Origin: Pseudomonas bubulae
Lineage (GTDB): Bacteria; Pseudomonadota; Gammaproteobacteria; Pseudomonadales; Pseudomonadaceae
Reading direction: 5' to 3'
Assembly (NCBI RefSeq): GCF_900618535.1
Contig: NZ_UYJA01000001.1
Span: 1,364,001 to 1,428,000, forward strand
Length of the DNA stretch: 64,000 nt
Positions within the stretch are counted from its first letter, which is position 1. Each line of letters opens with the position of its first letter. Made by a program: the position numbers and the translations under genes. Shown here one piece after another: positions 26,152-34,979 of the stretch. Below the pieces are notes generated by a model. The model had not been told where the DNA came from, did not search any database, and saw nothing but the letters and a program-made list of their open reading frames with translations.

Positions 26152-26520
26152 TCAAGCCTCCTCGTGCTCGTAAACATACTCGAACACCCGCACCACCTCT
26201 GAGGCATGCCAGGACGCAGCGGCAATCCCGTCCGGCGGGCCGGGGAAACGCCCGAGGCGCTCCACGCATTCGAAAAAACCGGTACGTGGCAGACGGCTTG
26301 CACCCTGGCTGATCACCAACGAACTGCGCAATGGCTGATCGGCCTTGGCATCCATCGCCGCCAGATGTTCAAGTGCGGCGGTGAGGGTCAACATGGCGGG
26401 GCTCGGCAATTGCAACCGTTCCAGTAATGCACGGTAAGTCAGCAAGTGGCGCTGTCGACGCGCCTGATCGAGTTCAGCCAACAACCCATCCCAGTGTTGA
26501 CGACTGATGCGCACGTTCAT
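26152..26520 (-). CDS. Hypothetical protein in XRE operon
   Basis: 122 aa, no signal peptide or membrane helix. The N-terminal half is helical and Arg/Leu rich ('DQARRQRHLLTYRALLERLQ'), the C-terminal half has 'PRTGFFECVERLGRFPG' and an acidic tail (YEHEEA). It overlaps the XRE gene by 4 bp (ATGA) and is followed without gap by the Sel1 gene. No family recognised; the tight coupling to a HTH protein would also suit a partner-type protein such as a toxin, but nothing in the sequence shows that. Confidence 0.68.
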   Translation of the reverse strand: MNVRISRQHWDGLLAELDQARRQRHLLTYRALLERLQLPSPAMLTLTAALEHLAAMDAKADQPLRSSLVISQGASRLPRTGFFECVERLGRFPGPPDGIAAASWHASEVVRVFEYVYEHEEA

Positions 26521-26858
26521 GATGCTTCCCTCCAGCCTGCGATACCAAGCTCCCAGGCCAAGCTGCGACGGATAGCGAGGTCTGGCAGACGCTCGCCGGT
26601 TTCGATCATTCCCAGATATGACGGACTAATGCCTACCGTGCGTGCCAGCACCTCAAGGGCCAGGCCCTTGTTCTCGCGCAAGTGACGCAACTGATCGAGT
26701 CCGGGGTGCACCTGCTCGGGTGCCGGTGGCTGCAGATCCTTGTCAGGCTCGGCAACTGGCTCCTGGACTCCAGCAGCCTTGAGCAGTGCCTGATAACTCT
26801 CCCATGAAAGAACGGCGTATTCAGGCTCACCATTACGCTTGATGATTTGAAGATCCAT
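26517..26858 (-). CDS. XRE-family HTH regulator with Phd-like N-terminus
   Basis: 113 aa. Residues 1-30 ('QIIKRNGEPEYAVLSWESYQ') resemble the start of Phd/YefM-type antitoxins. A proline-rich linker (residues 35-50) leads to a complete lambda-repressor-type HTH, 'LEVLARTVGISPSYLGMIET' followed by GERLPD, in residues 52-105. It heads an overlapping operon and the upstream region contains a 6-4-6 dyad at 26947-26962 that could be its operator. Regulator by fold; the antitoxin idea is inference. Confidence 0.82.
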   Translation of the reverse strand: MDLQIIKRNGEPEYAVLSWESYQALLKAAGVQEPVAEPDKDLQPPAPEQVHPGLDQLRHLRENKGLALEVLARTVGISPSYLGMIETGERLPDLAIRRSLAWELGIAGWREAS

Positions 26859-26946
26859 TACTAAACCCCGTCAGACTTTTTTCGTAAATCGAGTCAGAAC
26901 TTTCCCTTTGAGCTTAATCCTATCAGCCGCGAAGGTCTCTGGGGTT

Positions 26947-26962
26947 TTCACTCAAAAGTGAA
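26947..26962. promoter_or_regulatory. TTCACT-N4-AGTGAA dyad upstream of the XRE operon
   Basis: A perfect 6-bp inverted repeat with 4-base spacer, itself nested in a wider TTTTCAC/GTGAAAA pair (26945-26976), 89 bases before the XRE start. Size fits an XRE dimer site. Confidence 0.4.
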
Positions 26963-27006
26963 TAATTTGTGAAAACAACCGAAAAAGCCGTCATTTGCTG
27001 AAAATG

Positions 27007-27029
27007 TTATCCACACAAATTGTGGATAA
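27007..27029. promoter_or_regulatory. Inverted pair of perfect DnaA boxes
   Basis: TTATCCACA (27007-27015) and TGTGGATAA (27021-27029) are two exact strong-consensus DnaA boxes facing each other across 5 bases. No replication gene is nearby. The wider non-coding stretch 26859-27273 also holds a hairpin at 27118-27174 and the FKBP terminator; otherwise it is AT-rich without a convincing gene. Confidence 0.6.
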
Positions 27030-27117
27030 CCTTGTGAACAGAGCTGTTTTTCAACCCTGAAAGGCCCGTCCCATAAGGGCTGTACTCAGATCGGGCATTT
27101 TTTACACACATAAAAAA

Positions 27118-27174
27118 ACCCATAAATTCATTGACTTGGCAGTCAGCAACTACTAGCCAAGAGAACTTATGGGT
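27118..27174. other. Long imperfect hairpin in non-coding DNA
   Basis: ACCCATAAATTC pairs with GAACTTATGGGT (11 of 12) and, inside, CTTGGC pairs with GCCAAG, leaving a 15-base loop. Could be a structured small RNA, a decayed mobile-element palindrome or an operator; short open frames across it have no support. Confidence 0.4.
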
Positions 27175-27230
27175 ATTGAAAATACTGCAGGACAAAGCCT
27201 ACAGAAACAAAAGGTGGACTACATAAACGA

Positions 27231-27256
27231 CAACGCCCCGTCGAGACGGGGCGTTG
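27231..27256 (-). terminator. Terminator after the FKBP gene
   Basis: Perfect 12-bp inverted repeat CAACGCCCCGTC / GACGGGGCGTTG with a 2-base centre, 18 bases past the FKBP stop. The following minus-strand sequence TCGTTTATG is a weak U tract. Confidence 0.7.
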
Positions 27257-27273
27257 CCTGTACCAGAAGCTGC

Positions 27274-27993
27274 TTACTGGGCAGCGTCTTGTGCCGGTTT
27301 TGCAGGGTCTTTGATGCCCAGCAGCTCCAGGTCGAATACCAGCACCGAATTGGCCGGGATAGCCGGGCTCGGGCTTTGCGCGCCGTAAGCCAGTTCGCTA
27401 GGGATATACAGCTTGTACTTCTCGCCAACGTGCATCAGTTGCAGGCCTTCAACCCAACCCGGGATCACGCCGCTAACCGGCAGATCAATCGGGCTGCCGC
27501 GCTCAACCGAGCTGTCGAACACCTTGCCGTCGATCAGTTTGCCTTCGTAGTGAACAGTGACTACGTCGGTAGCTTTTGGCTGAGGGCCATCGGCTTTCTT
27601 GATAACTTCGTACTGCAAGCCGGAAGCGGTAGTGACAACACCGGCCTTCTTGCCATTTTCTTCGAGGAATTTTTTGCCTGCCGCAGAGGCTTCTTCACTC
27701 ATTTTGGTCAGACGTTCTTCGGCACGTTTTTGCAGGGCTGCGAACGCTTCGATCAGTTCGTCATCCTTGAGCTTTTGCTCTTTTTTGCCGACGGCATCTT
27801 CGATGCCCTGGGCTACGGCCTTGGAATCCAGATCATCCATGCCTTCTTGAGCCAGGCTCTTGCCCATGTTCAGGCCAATGCCGTACGAGGCTTTTTGCGC
27901 CGGAGTTTTCAGCTCTACGCTGGTCTGCGAATCACAACCCGCCAGTACCAGGCTTACCAGGGCCACAGCTGCCGCCAACCGATGCTGTTTCAT
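27274..27993 (-). CDS. FKBP-type peptidyl-prolyl isomerase lipoprotein (FkpA/Mip-like)
   Basis: 239 aa. Lipoprotein signal peptide with lipobox 'VSLVLAGC' (Cys 20). The N-terminal helical dimerisation domain (residues 30-125, 'KASYGIGLNMGKSLA') precedes an FKBP domain with 'VTVHYEGKLIDGKVFDSSVE', 'GSPIDLPVSGVIPGWVEGLQ' and 'YIPSELAYGAQ', the conserved active-site residues. Assists periplasmic protein folding. ATG 27993 has AAGGAAA upstream. Cys+2 is Ser, so outer-membrane sorting is expected. Confidence 0.92.
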   Translation of the reverse strand: MKQHRLAAAVALVSLVLAGCDSQTSVELKTPAQKASYGIGLNMGKSLAQEGMDDLDSKAVAQGIEDAVGKKEQKLKDDELIEAFAALQKRAEERLTKMSEEASAAGKKFLEENGKKAGVVTTASGLQYEVIKKADGPQPKATDVVTVHYEGKLIDGKVFDSSVERGSPIDLPVSGVIPGWVEGLQLMHVGEKYKLYIPSELAYGAQSPSPAIPANSVLVFDLELLGIKDPAKPAQDAAQ

Positions 27994-28240
27994 GCTATTT
28001 CCTTGTTCATGCGCCAAATGGGCAATCGAATAAAGCCGCGAGCTTATCAGGCGGCCGCGACCAATGGCTACCGGCATAAGAGAGGCAATTGGTGGATAAG
28101 TTCATGCATTAATAACAATTCATTTTAGCCGCAACTTTTGTTAACACATCGGTAAACCCGGCAATGCACCCCCCTGCTCTCTTGATGCCTGACCGCAGCT
28201 GAGGCATAAGGCTGTAATTATTTTTACAAGGAGCGTTACT

Positions 28241-30055
28241 GTGCGTCTGTTTTACCGTGTTCTGCTGGGGCTGCTGGTGGCTGTAGCCATGGGCCTTGGC
28301 CTGGTGATCTATTTTGTCGCCAATCCAAAACTGCCGGCCTACCAGCCTGTGCAGCAACTGCACTACCTGGATCAGTGGAGTCCTGCTGAGCGCCAGACCT
28401 ACTACTACACCCCCCAGGGCACTCAGGTTAAAGGCCTGCATTACGACTGGTTCAGCGCCCTGGAGCTGCCGTTTTCCAAACAACCCTTCGCGGCCCCCGA
28501 GTACCTGGCGCGCTTCGGCTTTCTGGTGGACCCCAAGCAGCAGGCCAGTGCTGCCAACCCGGGTAACCTGCCAGTAGGCTTTACCCGCCACCAGAACCCC
28601 GGCAGCAACGTGGAGTATCTGGATATCACCTGCGCGGCCTGCCACACCGGCGAATTGCGTTTCAAAGGCCAGGCGGTGCGCATTGACGGGGCTCCGGCAC
28701 AGCATGTGCTGCCATCGAGCGTGCCAACCCTGCGCGGCGGCAGCTTCGGCCAGGCGCTGGTCGCCAGCCTCGCAGCGACCTACTACAACCCGTGGAAATT
28801 CGAACGATTCGCCCGCACCGTACTGGGCGATCAATATGATGCGCAGCACCAGCAACTGCGCAAGGACTTCAAGGCATCCCTGGACACCTTCCTTGGCGTG
28901 GCCTGGAACGATACCCATCGCGGCCTTTATCCGACACTCGAAGGCCCGGGCCGTACCGATGCCTTCGGCCGGATCGCCAACGCCAGTTTCGGCGACGCGA
29001 TTTCCCCCGACAACTATCGCGTGGCCAATGCCCCGGTAGACTATCCGCATCTGTGGGACATGTGGACCTTCGACTGGGTGCAGTGGAACGGGTCAGCCAA
29101 GCAGCCGATGGCACGCAACATCGGTGAGGCGCTTGGCGTGGGCGCGACCCTGAACTTTTTCGACAAACATGGCCAACCCCTGCAGGGCGATTCCCGTTAT
29201 CCGTCCAGTGTTCGCGTTAACGATCTGCACCTGATCGAAGAAACCCTGCAAAAGCTCAAACCACCGGTCTGGCCTGAAGCGCTGTTCGGTAAAATTGACC
29301 GCCCACTGGCGGCCAAGGGTCGAACCCTGTTCAGCGAAAACTGCGCCGGTTGCCATGTGCCGCCTGAAGTTGAAGAAAACGGGCGGATGGTCAAGCAACT
29401 CAAGTTGCTGCCTGTGGAAGTGATCGGTACCGACCCCAATACCGCCAATAATATCGCCGACAACCGCTACGACCTCAGTGCGCTGCAATGGGACGCAGAG
29501 GAGCTGGCCAGGATGAACGTCGACCTGTACCCCAGGACCGACGCACCTCTGGACATGAGCAAGCTGTCTGTGGCCAAGGGCCTGGCCTATGTCACCGCCT
29601 TTGTTGAAAAGCGTGCCTATCACGATGCCAATATCGGCCCCGAAGAACAGGATCGCCTCAACGGCTTTGGCTTGCCGATCGGCGTATTGGAGGTGCGTGC
29701 CTACAAGGCGCGGCCGCTGGACGGGATCTGGGCCACAGCACCCTTCCTGCACAATGGTTCGGTGCCTACGGTGTACCAATTGCTCTCGCCTCAGGCCGAG
29801 CGTGATCAGACCTTTTATCGCGGCAGTTTTGAATATGACCCGCGCCACCTGGGCTATCGCACCGAGGCCTTTGACGGCGGTTTTGTACTCGATACCCGCA
29901 TCAGCGGCAACCACAACAGCGGTCACGAGTTCCGCGCCGGCCCTCGCGGCAACGGGGTCATCGGGCGGCTGCTGCAACCCGAAGAACGCTGGGCATTGCT
30001 GGAGTACCTGAAAGTGCTCGGCGGCCCTCTCGAGCAGGAATTGCCACAGCCATGA
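28241..30055 (+). CDS. Membrane-anchored di-haem cytochrome c (di-haem peroxidase-like)
   Basis: 604 aa. N-terminal uncleaved helix (residues 6-27) tethers a large periplasmic part. Two haem c motifs: 'ITCAACHTGELR' near residue 131 and 'ENCAGCHVPPEVEENG' near 367. The C-terminal portion from about 350 resembles the cytochrome c peroxidase/MauG-like fold; 'ATAPFLHNGSVPTVYQLLSP' is characteristic of that family. GTG 28241 with AAGGAG 7 bases upstream. 43 bases before a catalase-fold gene, so the two probably form one redox unit at the outer face of the inner membrane. Confidence 0.85.
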   Translation: MRLFYRVLLGLLVAVAMGLGLVIYFVANPKLPAYQPVQQLHYLDQWSPAERQTYYYTPQGTQVKGLHYDWFSALELPFSKQPFAAPEYLARFGFLVDPKQQASAANPGNLPVGFTRHQNPGSNVEYLDITCAACHTGELRFKGQAVRIDGAPAQHVLPSSVPTLRGGSFGQALVASLAATYYNPWKFERFARTVLGDQYDAQHQQLRKDFKASLDTFLGVAWNDTHRGLYPTLEGPGRTDAFGRIANASFGDAISPDNYRVANAPVDYPHLWDMWTFDWVQWNGSAKQPMARNIGEALGVGATLNFFDKHGQPLQGDSRYPSSVRVNDLHLIEETLQKLKPPVWPEALFGKIDRPLAAKGRTLFSENCAGCHVPPEVEENGRMVKQLKLLPVEVIGTDPNTANNIADNRYDLSALQWDAEELARMNVDLYPRTDAPLDMSKLSVAKGLAYVTAFVEKRAYHDANIGPEEQDRLNGFGLPIGVLEVRAYKARPLDGIWATAPFLHNGSVPTVYQLLSPQAERDQTFYRGSFEYDPRHLGYRTEAFDGGFVLDTRISGNHNSGHEFRAGPRGNGVIGRLLQPEERWALLEYLKVLGGPLEQELPQP

Positions 30056-30098
30056 AAGATCTCCGTCATCTGAAAAAAATCGCTAAAAGGATGTTTGC

Positions 30099-31238
30099 AT
30101 GCTGACCACTTTCTGGCTTCGACTCGGCAAATGGCTGGGCAAGCTGCTTTTACTGCTCATTGCCCTGGGCTTGCTCGGTTGGGCGCTGGCCTCCGGCTGG
30201 TACGCCTGGCAACATCGCGGGCCGGTTTCGGCGCGCGAGCAAATCCCGGACGGTGAAGCCGCCATGACCCGGGACACCATCCAGACCGCAATCCGCATCG
30301 TCGACCAGCACCGCGAAAACACCCGCTACTTGCGCGATGCCCATGCCAAGGCCCACGGCTGCGTCAAGGCCGAAGTCGAGGTACTAGCCGACCTCGACCC
30401 GGCGCTGCGCCAGGGTGTGTTTGCCACGCCGGGCAAAACCTGGCAAGCGGTGATGCGCCTGTCCAATGGCAACGCCTACCCGCAGTTCGACAGCATTCGC
30501 GATGCCCGCGGCATGGCCATCAAGTTGCAGGACGTGCCCGGCACTCAACTGATGCCAGGCCAGCAAGGGCGCACCGAGCAGGACTTTGTGATGTTCAACC
30601 ATCCCAATTTCTTTGTCAGCGATGTCGCTGAATACCGCCAGAACATCGGCGCGCAGGCTGATGGCAAAAAGGTTCTGGCATTCTTCCCGTCCTGGGACCC
30701 GCGCAGCTGGCAAGTGCGCCATCTGTTTATCGCCCTGGCTACCCTGGCGCCTGCCCCGACCAGCCCGACACAAACGACATATTTTTCTGTGTCGCCCTAC
30801 AAGTTCGGCACAGCCAATGCCAAGTACCGCGTAGCCCCTGACCCCGACAGTTGCCCGGCTTACAGCCTGCCCAAGCAGAATGAGGCGCTGCCCAATTTTT
30901 TGCGTAACGCCTTGAACCAGCAACTGTCAACGGATCGGGTGCCCGCCTGCTTTGTGCTGCAGATCCAGCGTCAGGACGCCAATCGTTTTATGCCGATCGA
31001 AGACACCAGCATCGAGTGGAAAGAATCGGACACGCCCTTTGAAACCGTCGCACGGGTCAAGGTGCCAGCCCAGGACTTTGACACACCAGGCCAGAATCTG
31101 GCTTGTGACAACCTGTCGTTCAGCCCATGGCATGGCATTGAGGAACACCGGCCGATTGGCGGGATCAACCGCCTGCGCAAGGCGGTGTATGACGCGGTCA
31201 GCGACTATCGCCACGCACGCAACGCCGAGCAGCAATAA
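30099..31238 (+). CDS. Membrane-anchored catalase-fold haem protein
   Basis: 379 aa. One N-terminal helix (residues 12-36) then a minimal catalase core. 'AHGCVKAEVEVLADLDP' would supply the distal His, 'VMRLSNGNAYPQFDSIRDAR' and 'GMAIKLQDVPG' correspond to the haem pocket strand and 'RDxRG' block, 'QDFVMFNHPNFFVSD' is another conserved catalase stretch, and 'RLRKAVYDAV' near the end has the RxxxY proximal-haem pattern. Shorter than typical KatA (about 480 aa). Substrate may be peroxide or an organic (e.g. fatty acid) hydroperoxide. Same operon as the di-haem cytochrome. Confidence 0.82.
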   Translation: MLTTFWLRLGKWLGKLLLLLIALGLLGWALASGWYAWQHRGPVSAREQIPDGEAAMTRDTIQTAIRIVDQHRENTRYLRDAHAKAHGCVKAEVEVLADLDPALRQGVFATPGKTWQAVMRLSNGNAYPQFDSIRDARGMAIKLQDVPGTQLMPGQQGRTEQDFVMFNHPNFFVSDVAEYRQNIGAQADGKKVLAFFPSWDPRSWQVRHLFIALATLAPAPTSPTQTTYFSVSPYKFGTANAKYRVAPDPDSCPAYSLPKQNEALPNFLRNALNQQLSTDRVPACFVLQIQRQDANRFMPIEDTSIEWKESDTPFETVARVKVPAQDFDTPGQNLACDNLSFSPWHGIEEHRPIGGINRLRKAVYDAVSDYRHARNAEQQ

Positions 31239-31269
31239 CCCGCTCATTCGACAACGGGTGCGAACCAAA

Positions 31270-31356
31270 TGTGGGAGCGGGCTTGCTCGCGATGCAGACG
31301 GCGCGATCCTTGAATCAGATCGCGTCGATGCCATCGCGGGCAAGCCCGCTCCCACA
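31270..31356. repeat. REP doublet
   Basis: TGTGGGAGCGGGCTTGCTCG ... CGGGCAAGCCCGCTCCCACA around a spacer, between the convergent catalase-fold and cysB genes. Confidence 0.85.
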
Positions 31357-31378
31357 GGGGTAGTTCAGGGCCGGCGAA

Positions 31379-32362
<984 letters not shown>

Positions 32363-32466
32363 TCAAAGCTGATAGGCGCCAAGGCATCGGCGGCGATATA
32401 TAACTATATGGAAGGTTGGAATAAGAAATCTAGAACTTTTTTATCATTTTTATTGATTCATCAGCC

Positions 32467-32967
32467 TTACACATCAGCACTGCGCCGGCGCTGCATCAGG
32501 GGCACCAGATACACCGGTATCTTGGCCAGCTCGATAACTCGGGCGGCCGTACGCCCCAAATGCGATTCGCCCCCCGAGGGCTGGGCATGACTGCCCAGTA
32601 TGAGCAGGTCTACTGAAAGCTTTTGCGACTGCTCCAGAATGACGTGTGAAGGCTCCCCTTGAATAACCTTGACCGATCGGATCAAGGCCAGTTCCTGTTC
32701 CCACCCCGCCAACTCTTCGCGAAGACTCTCCAATACCCGCAACTCGATATTGGAAAGCATTGTGCTCATGCCCTGCTGGTGCAGCTCGCTCAACGCCTGC
32801 TCATCGAGATAGCTCTGCAGTACCGACTCGGCAAACAGGCCCATGGGCTCAACCACATGCAACACAAACAGATCGGCGCTGAAACTGCGGGCCATTCCAA
32901 GCGCATGCTGCATCACAACGGGCGCGTAAATGCCGAGGTCAGTGGCGTACAGGATTGAGCGAATCAT
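32467..32967 (-). CDS. Universal stress protein (UspA family)
   Basis: 166 aa. 'MIRSILYATDLGIYAPVVMQ' is the standard first strand with Asp; 'VDLLILGSHAQPSGGESHLG' and 'TAARVIELAKIPVYLVPL' carry the G2xG9xG(S/T)-like ATP-binding pattern (GSHAQ...GRTAARVI). Single Usp domain, cytosolic. Upstream of and same strand as cysB with a 113-bp gap. Confidence 0.88.
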   Translation of the reverse strand: MIRSILYATDLGIYAPVVMQHALGMARSFSADLFVLHVVEPMGLFAESVLQSYLDEQALSELHQQGMSTMLSNIELRVLESLREELAGWEQELALIRSVKVIQGEPSHVILEQSQKLSVDLLILGSHAQPSGGESHLGRTAARVIELAKIPVYLVPLMQRRRSADV

Positions 32968-33061
32968 GCGACCTTCCCGACAGCGTCAATATACGAAGTA
33001 AGTTGAGCTTAGCAGCGTCGGGACAAGTGCGATGCTCCGCTCGGCAACTCGCCGGCAATGC

Positions 33062-33979
33062 TTATTCGGGGGCGAAATCCCTGGATTCATTGCTGATGCC
33101 GTGAGGCACATGGCCGGTCGCAACCACCTGGCGCGCCCTCTCGCAATGACCGGCCTGGTCATCAAAAAATACATCCGCAGCAAAGGCTTCGAGAAAGGCC
33201 GATTTATCCAGCCCGCCCAGAAAAAGCGATTCATCCAGACGAATGTCCCAGTCACGCAACGTGCGGATCACCCGTTCATGGGCAGGAGCCGAACGGGCAG
33301 TGACCAGCGCAGTGCGAATCGGGCAGTTGTCATCGGGGAACTCGCGTTGCAACAGGTTTAAAGCCTCCAGAAAGCCCTTGAAGGGCCCGCCCCGCAGCGG
33401 ATTGCGCGCAGATTCGCGCTCAAGGGACTGAAATGCCTCCAGGCCTCCGGACTGGAAAACCCGCTCCGACTCGTCGGAAAACAGCACCGCATCACCGTCA
33501 AAGGCAATCCGCAGTTCATTGCTTTCGGCACGCAGTGAGCCACCCGAGAGAATGGTTGCTGCTGCAAAACCCGCATCCAGGGCACTGCGCACATCCTCGG
33601 CATGGGTCGACAAAAACAGATCACAACCAAAAGCATTGAGATAGGGATGGGGGTTGCGCCCGCCCGAGAACGCTGCCCGGGAAATATTCAGGCCGTAATG
33701 CTGGATCGAATTGAACACCCGCAGCCCGGTATCGGCGCTGTTACGCGAGACCAGCACCACCTCGACCCGCTCCCGGCCAAGGCTGGCATTAAAGCTCAGG
33801 AGCTTCTTGACCAGCGCAAAGGCATCCCCCGGGGCCAGTACTTCATCTTCATGTTCGATCTGGTATTGCCGGTACGCCTCGATCCCCTGGGCCAGGTACA
33901 CCTGATGGCTATCGCTCAAGTCGAACAGGGCCCGAGAAGAAATGGCCAGCACCAGCTTGCCCTTTAAGCCTTTGCTCAT
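33062..33979 (-). CDS. Cytosolic 5'-nucleotidase (NT5C1/YjjG-unrelated '5-nucleotidase' family)
   Basis: 305 aa. Relatives include the eukaryotic cN-I nucleotidases and bacterial homologues that dephosphorylate nucleoside monophosphates. Recognised by 'LVLAISSRALFDLSDSHQVY' at the N-terminus, 'VEVVLVSRNSADTGLRVFNS', 'ISRAAFSGGRNPHPYLNAFG', 'DLFLSTHAEDVRSALDAG', 'AFDGDAVLFSDESERVFQ' (HAD-like DxD in DGDAVLFSDE) and 'ALVTARSAPAHERVIRTLRD'. The usual first-strand DxD of HAD enzymes is replaced by SSRALFD here, typical of this family. Monocistronic by spacing. Confidence 0.83.
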   Translation of the reverse strand: MSKGLKGKLVLAISSRALFDLSDSHQVYLAQGIEAYRQYQIEHEDEVLAPGDAFALVKKLLSFNASLGRERVEVVLVSRNSADTGLRVFNSIQHYGLNISRAAFSGGRNPHPYLNAFGCDLFLSTHAEDVRSALDAGFAAATILSGGSLRAESNELRIAFDGDAVLFSDESERVFQSGGLEAFQSLERESARNPLRGGPFKGFLEALNLLQREFPDDNCPIRTALVTARSAPAHERVIRTLRDWDIRLDESLFLGGLDKSAFLEAFAADVFFDDQAGHCERARQVVATGHVPHGISNESRDFAPE

Positions 33980-34017
33980 ATCGCCTCCACAGCACTAAAG
34001 CGGGTTCAAACGTTGCT

Positions 34018-34362
34018 TCACGGTAGCTCGTCAGGCTCAAGCATCAAGGCCAGCCGAACATGATGTGCCAGCTCACCTTCGCTCAGGCGCGATTTCAACT
34101 CACCGTAAAAGGCCCCGTTGTGCACCACAAACAGGCTAGGCAGATGGAAAATTTCGTAGCGCTCGACCAACCCGCCGTTGTTGCCGGCATCAATCCAGCA
34201 CAACCGTTCAACGGGCAATTGCATGCCGGGCAGCATGCGCCGGGCCACCCGGCACGCCGAACAGCCCGCTCCTGTAAAGATGACCAGCGAGGTGCCGGGA
34301 AGTGCCAGCAGTAGCTGGTCGGCATCAAAGTCAGTCAGTTCCATCGCAGTCACTATACTCAT
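34018..34362 (-). CDS. Thioredoxin-fold protein
   Basis: 114 aa without a signal peptide. 'VIFTGAGCSACRVARRMLPG' holds a CSAC redox pair (residues about 34-37) and 'YEIFHLPSLFVVHNG' has the cis-Pro loop. The CxxC interior differs from canonical CGPC, so it is a thioredoxin-like reductase or isomerase of unknown partner. ATG 34362 used; ATG 34344 (MELTDFDADQ) is an equally possible start, as neither has a clear ribosome site. Confidence 0.8.
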   Translation of the reverse strand: MSIVTAMELTDFDADQLLLALPGTSLVIFTGAGCSACRVARRMLPGMQLPVERLCWIDAGNNGGLVERYEIFHLPSLFVVHNGAFYGELKSRLSEGELAHHVRLALMLEPDELP

Positions 34363-34401
34363 AAGACAATACTAATTTAATGGCACCTGGAGTCCGAATT
34401 C

Positions 34402-34848
34402 ATGGGTCGTTTTTTACCTCACCCAGATGATATTCCCGTTGAGATAACGCTACGCAACCAACCTTCACTGCCGCGCCAGAAGCTGCACTCTATCAGCCTC
34501 GGCGGCGTGGCATGCAACAGCGACAGAAGCTGGCGATGCGGCACCGCCGTTGATATGTCCATGCCTACCCTGGGGGAAAACGCACGTTATCCGGGCTATA
34601 TAGCCTGGTGCGAAAAGCGCAAGGAGGGTTACCGCATCGGCGTTGCCTTGATTGATGAACAAACCCTGTTTGGTGCGCGAATGGGCGAACAGGTCTGTCA
34701 GATCGAACACTTCTCACGCCTGCAGCAGCAACAAAGCCCCTGCCCCCAGGACCTGCAAGCCCTGGCTCTGGAATGGGTCACTCATCACGCCGTGGAGTTC
34801 TCGCAAGCCACCATGGACCACGCAATGGCGCAGGCCGTGCTGGATTAA
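34402..34848 (+). CDS. PilZ-domain protein
   Basis: 148 aa. 'LHSISLGGVACNS' carries the (D/N)xSxxG c-di-GMP motif (here SISLGG) near residue 32 and 'HPDDIPVEITLR' is the first strand; the upstream RxxxR is not well kept, so cyclic di-GMP binding is uncertain. The remaining 70 residues are helical and Gln-rich. May act as a c-di-GMP effector. Sits 131 bases before the DAHP synthase gene. Confidence 0.78.
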   Translation: MGRFLPHPDDIPVEITLRNQPSLPRQKLHSISLGGVACNSDRSWRCGTAVDMSMPTLGENARYPGYIAWCEKRKEGYRIGVALIDEQTLFGARMGEQVCQIEHFSRLQQQQSPCPQDLQALALEWVTHHAVEFSQATMDHAMAQAVLD

Positions 34849-34979
34849 AGCTGTACCTGCCCATTGTCGACCTACCGGATAACGCGTTAAGGTTCGGCTC
34901 CCCGATGCGCTCAATCAAGCTGTGCTCCGCCGCACGGGGATCGCTGGCGGCCGGCACCCGTGACCTGACGAGTAACACG

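Noticed and set aside
27007..27195. 62-codon frame on minus over the DnaA boxes and hairpin
   Set aside because: No ribosome binding site, unusual composition, and it runs through both palindromes.
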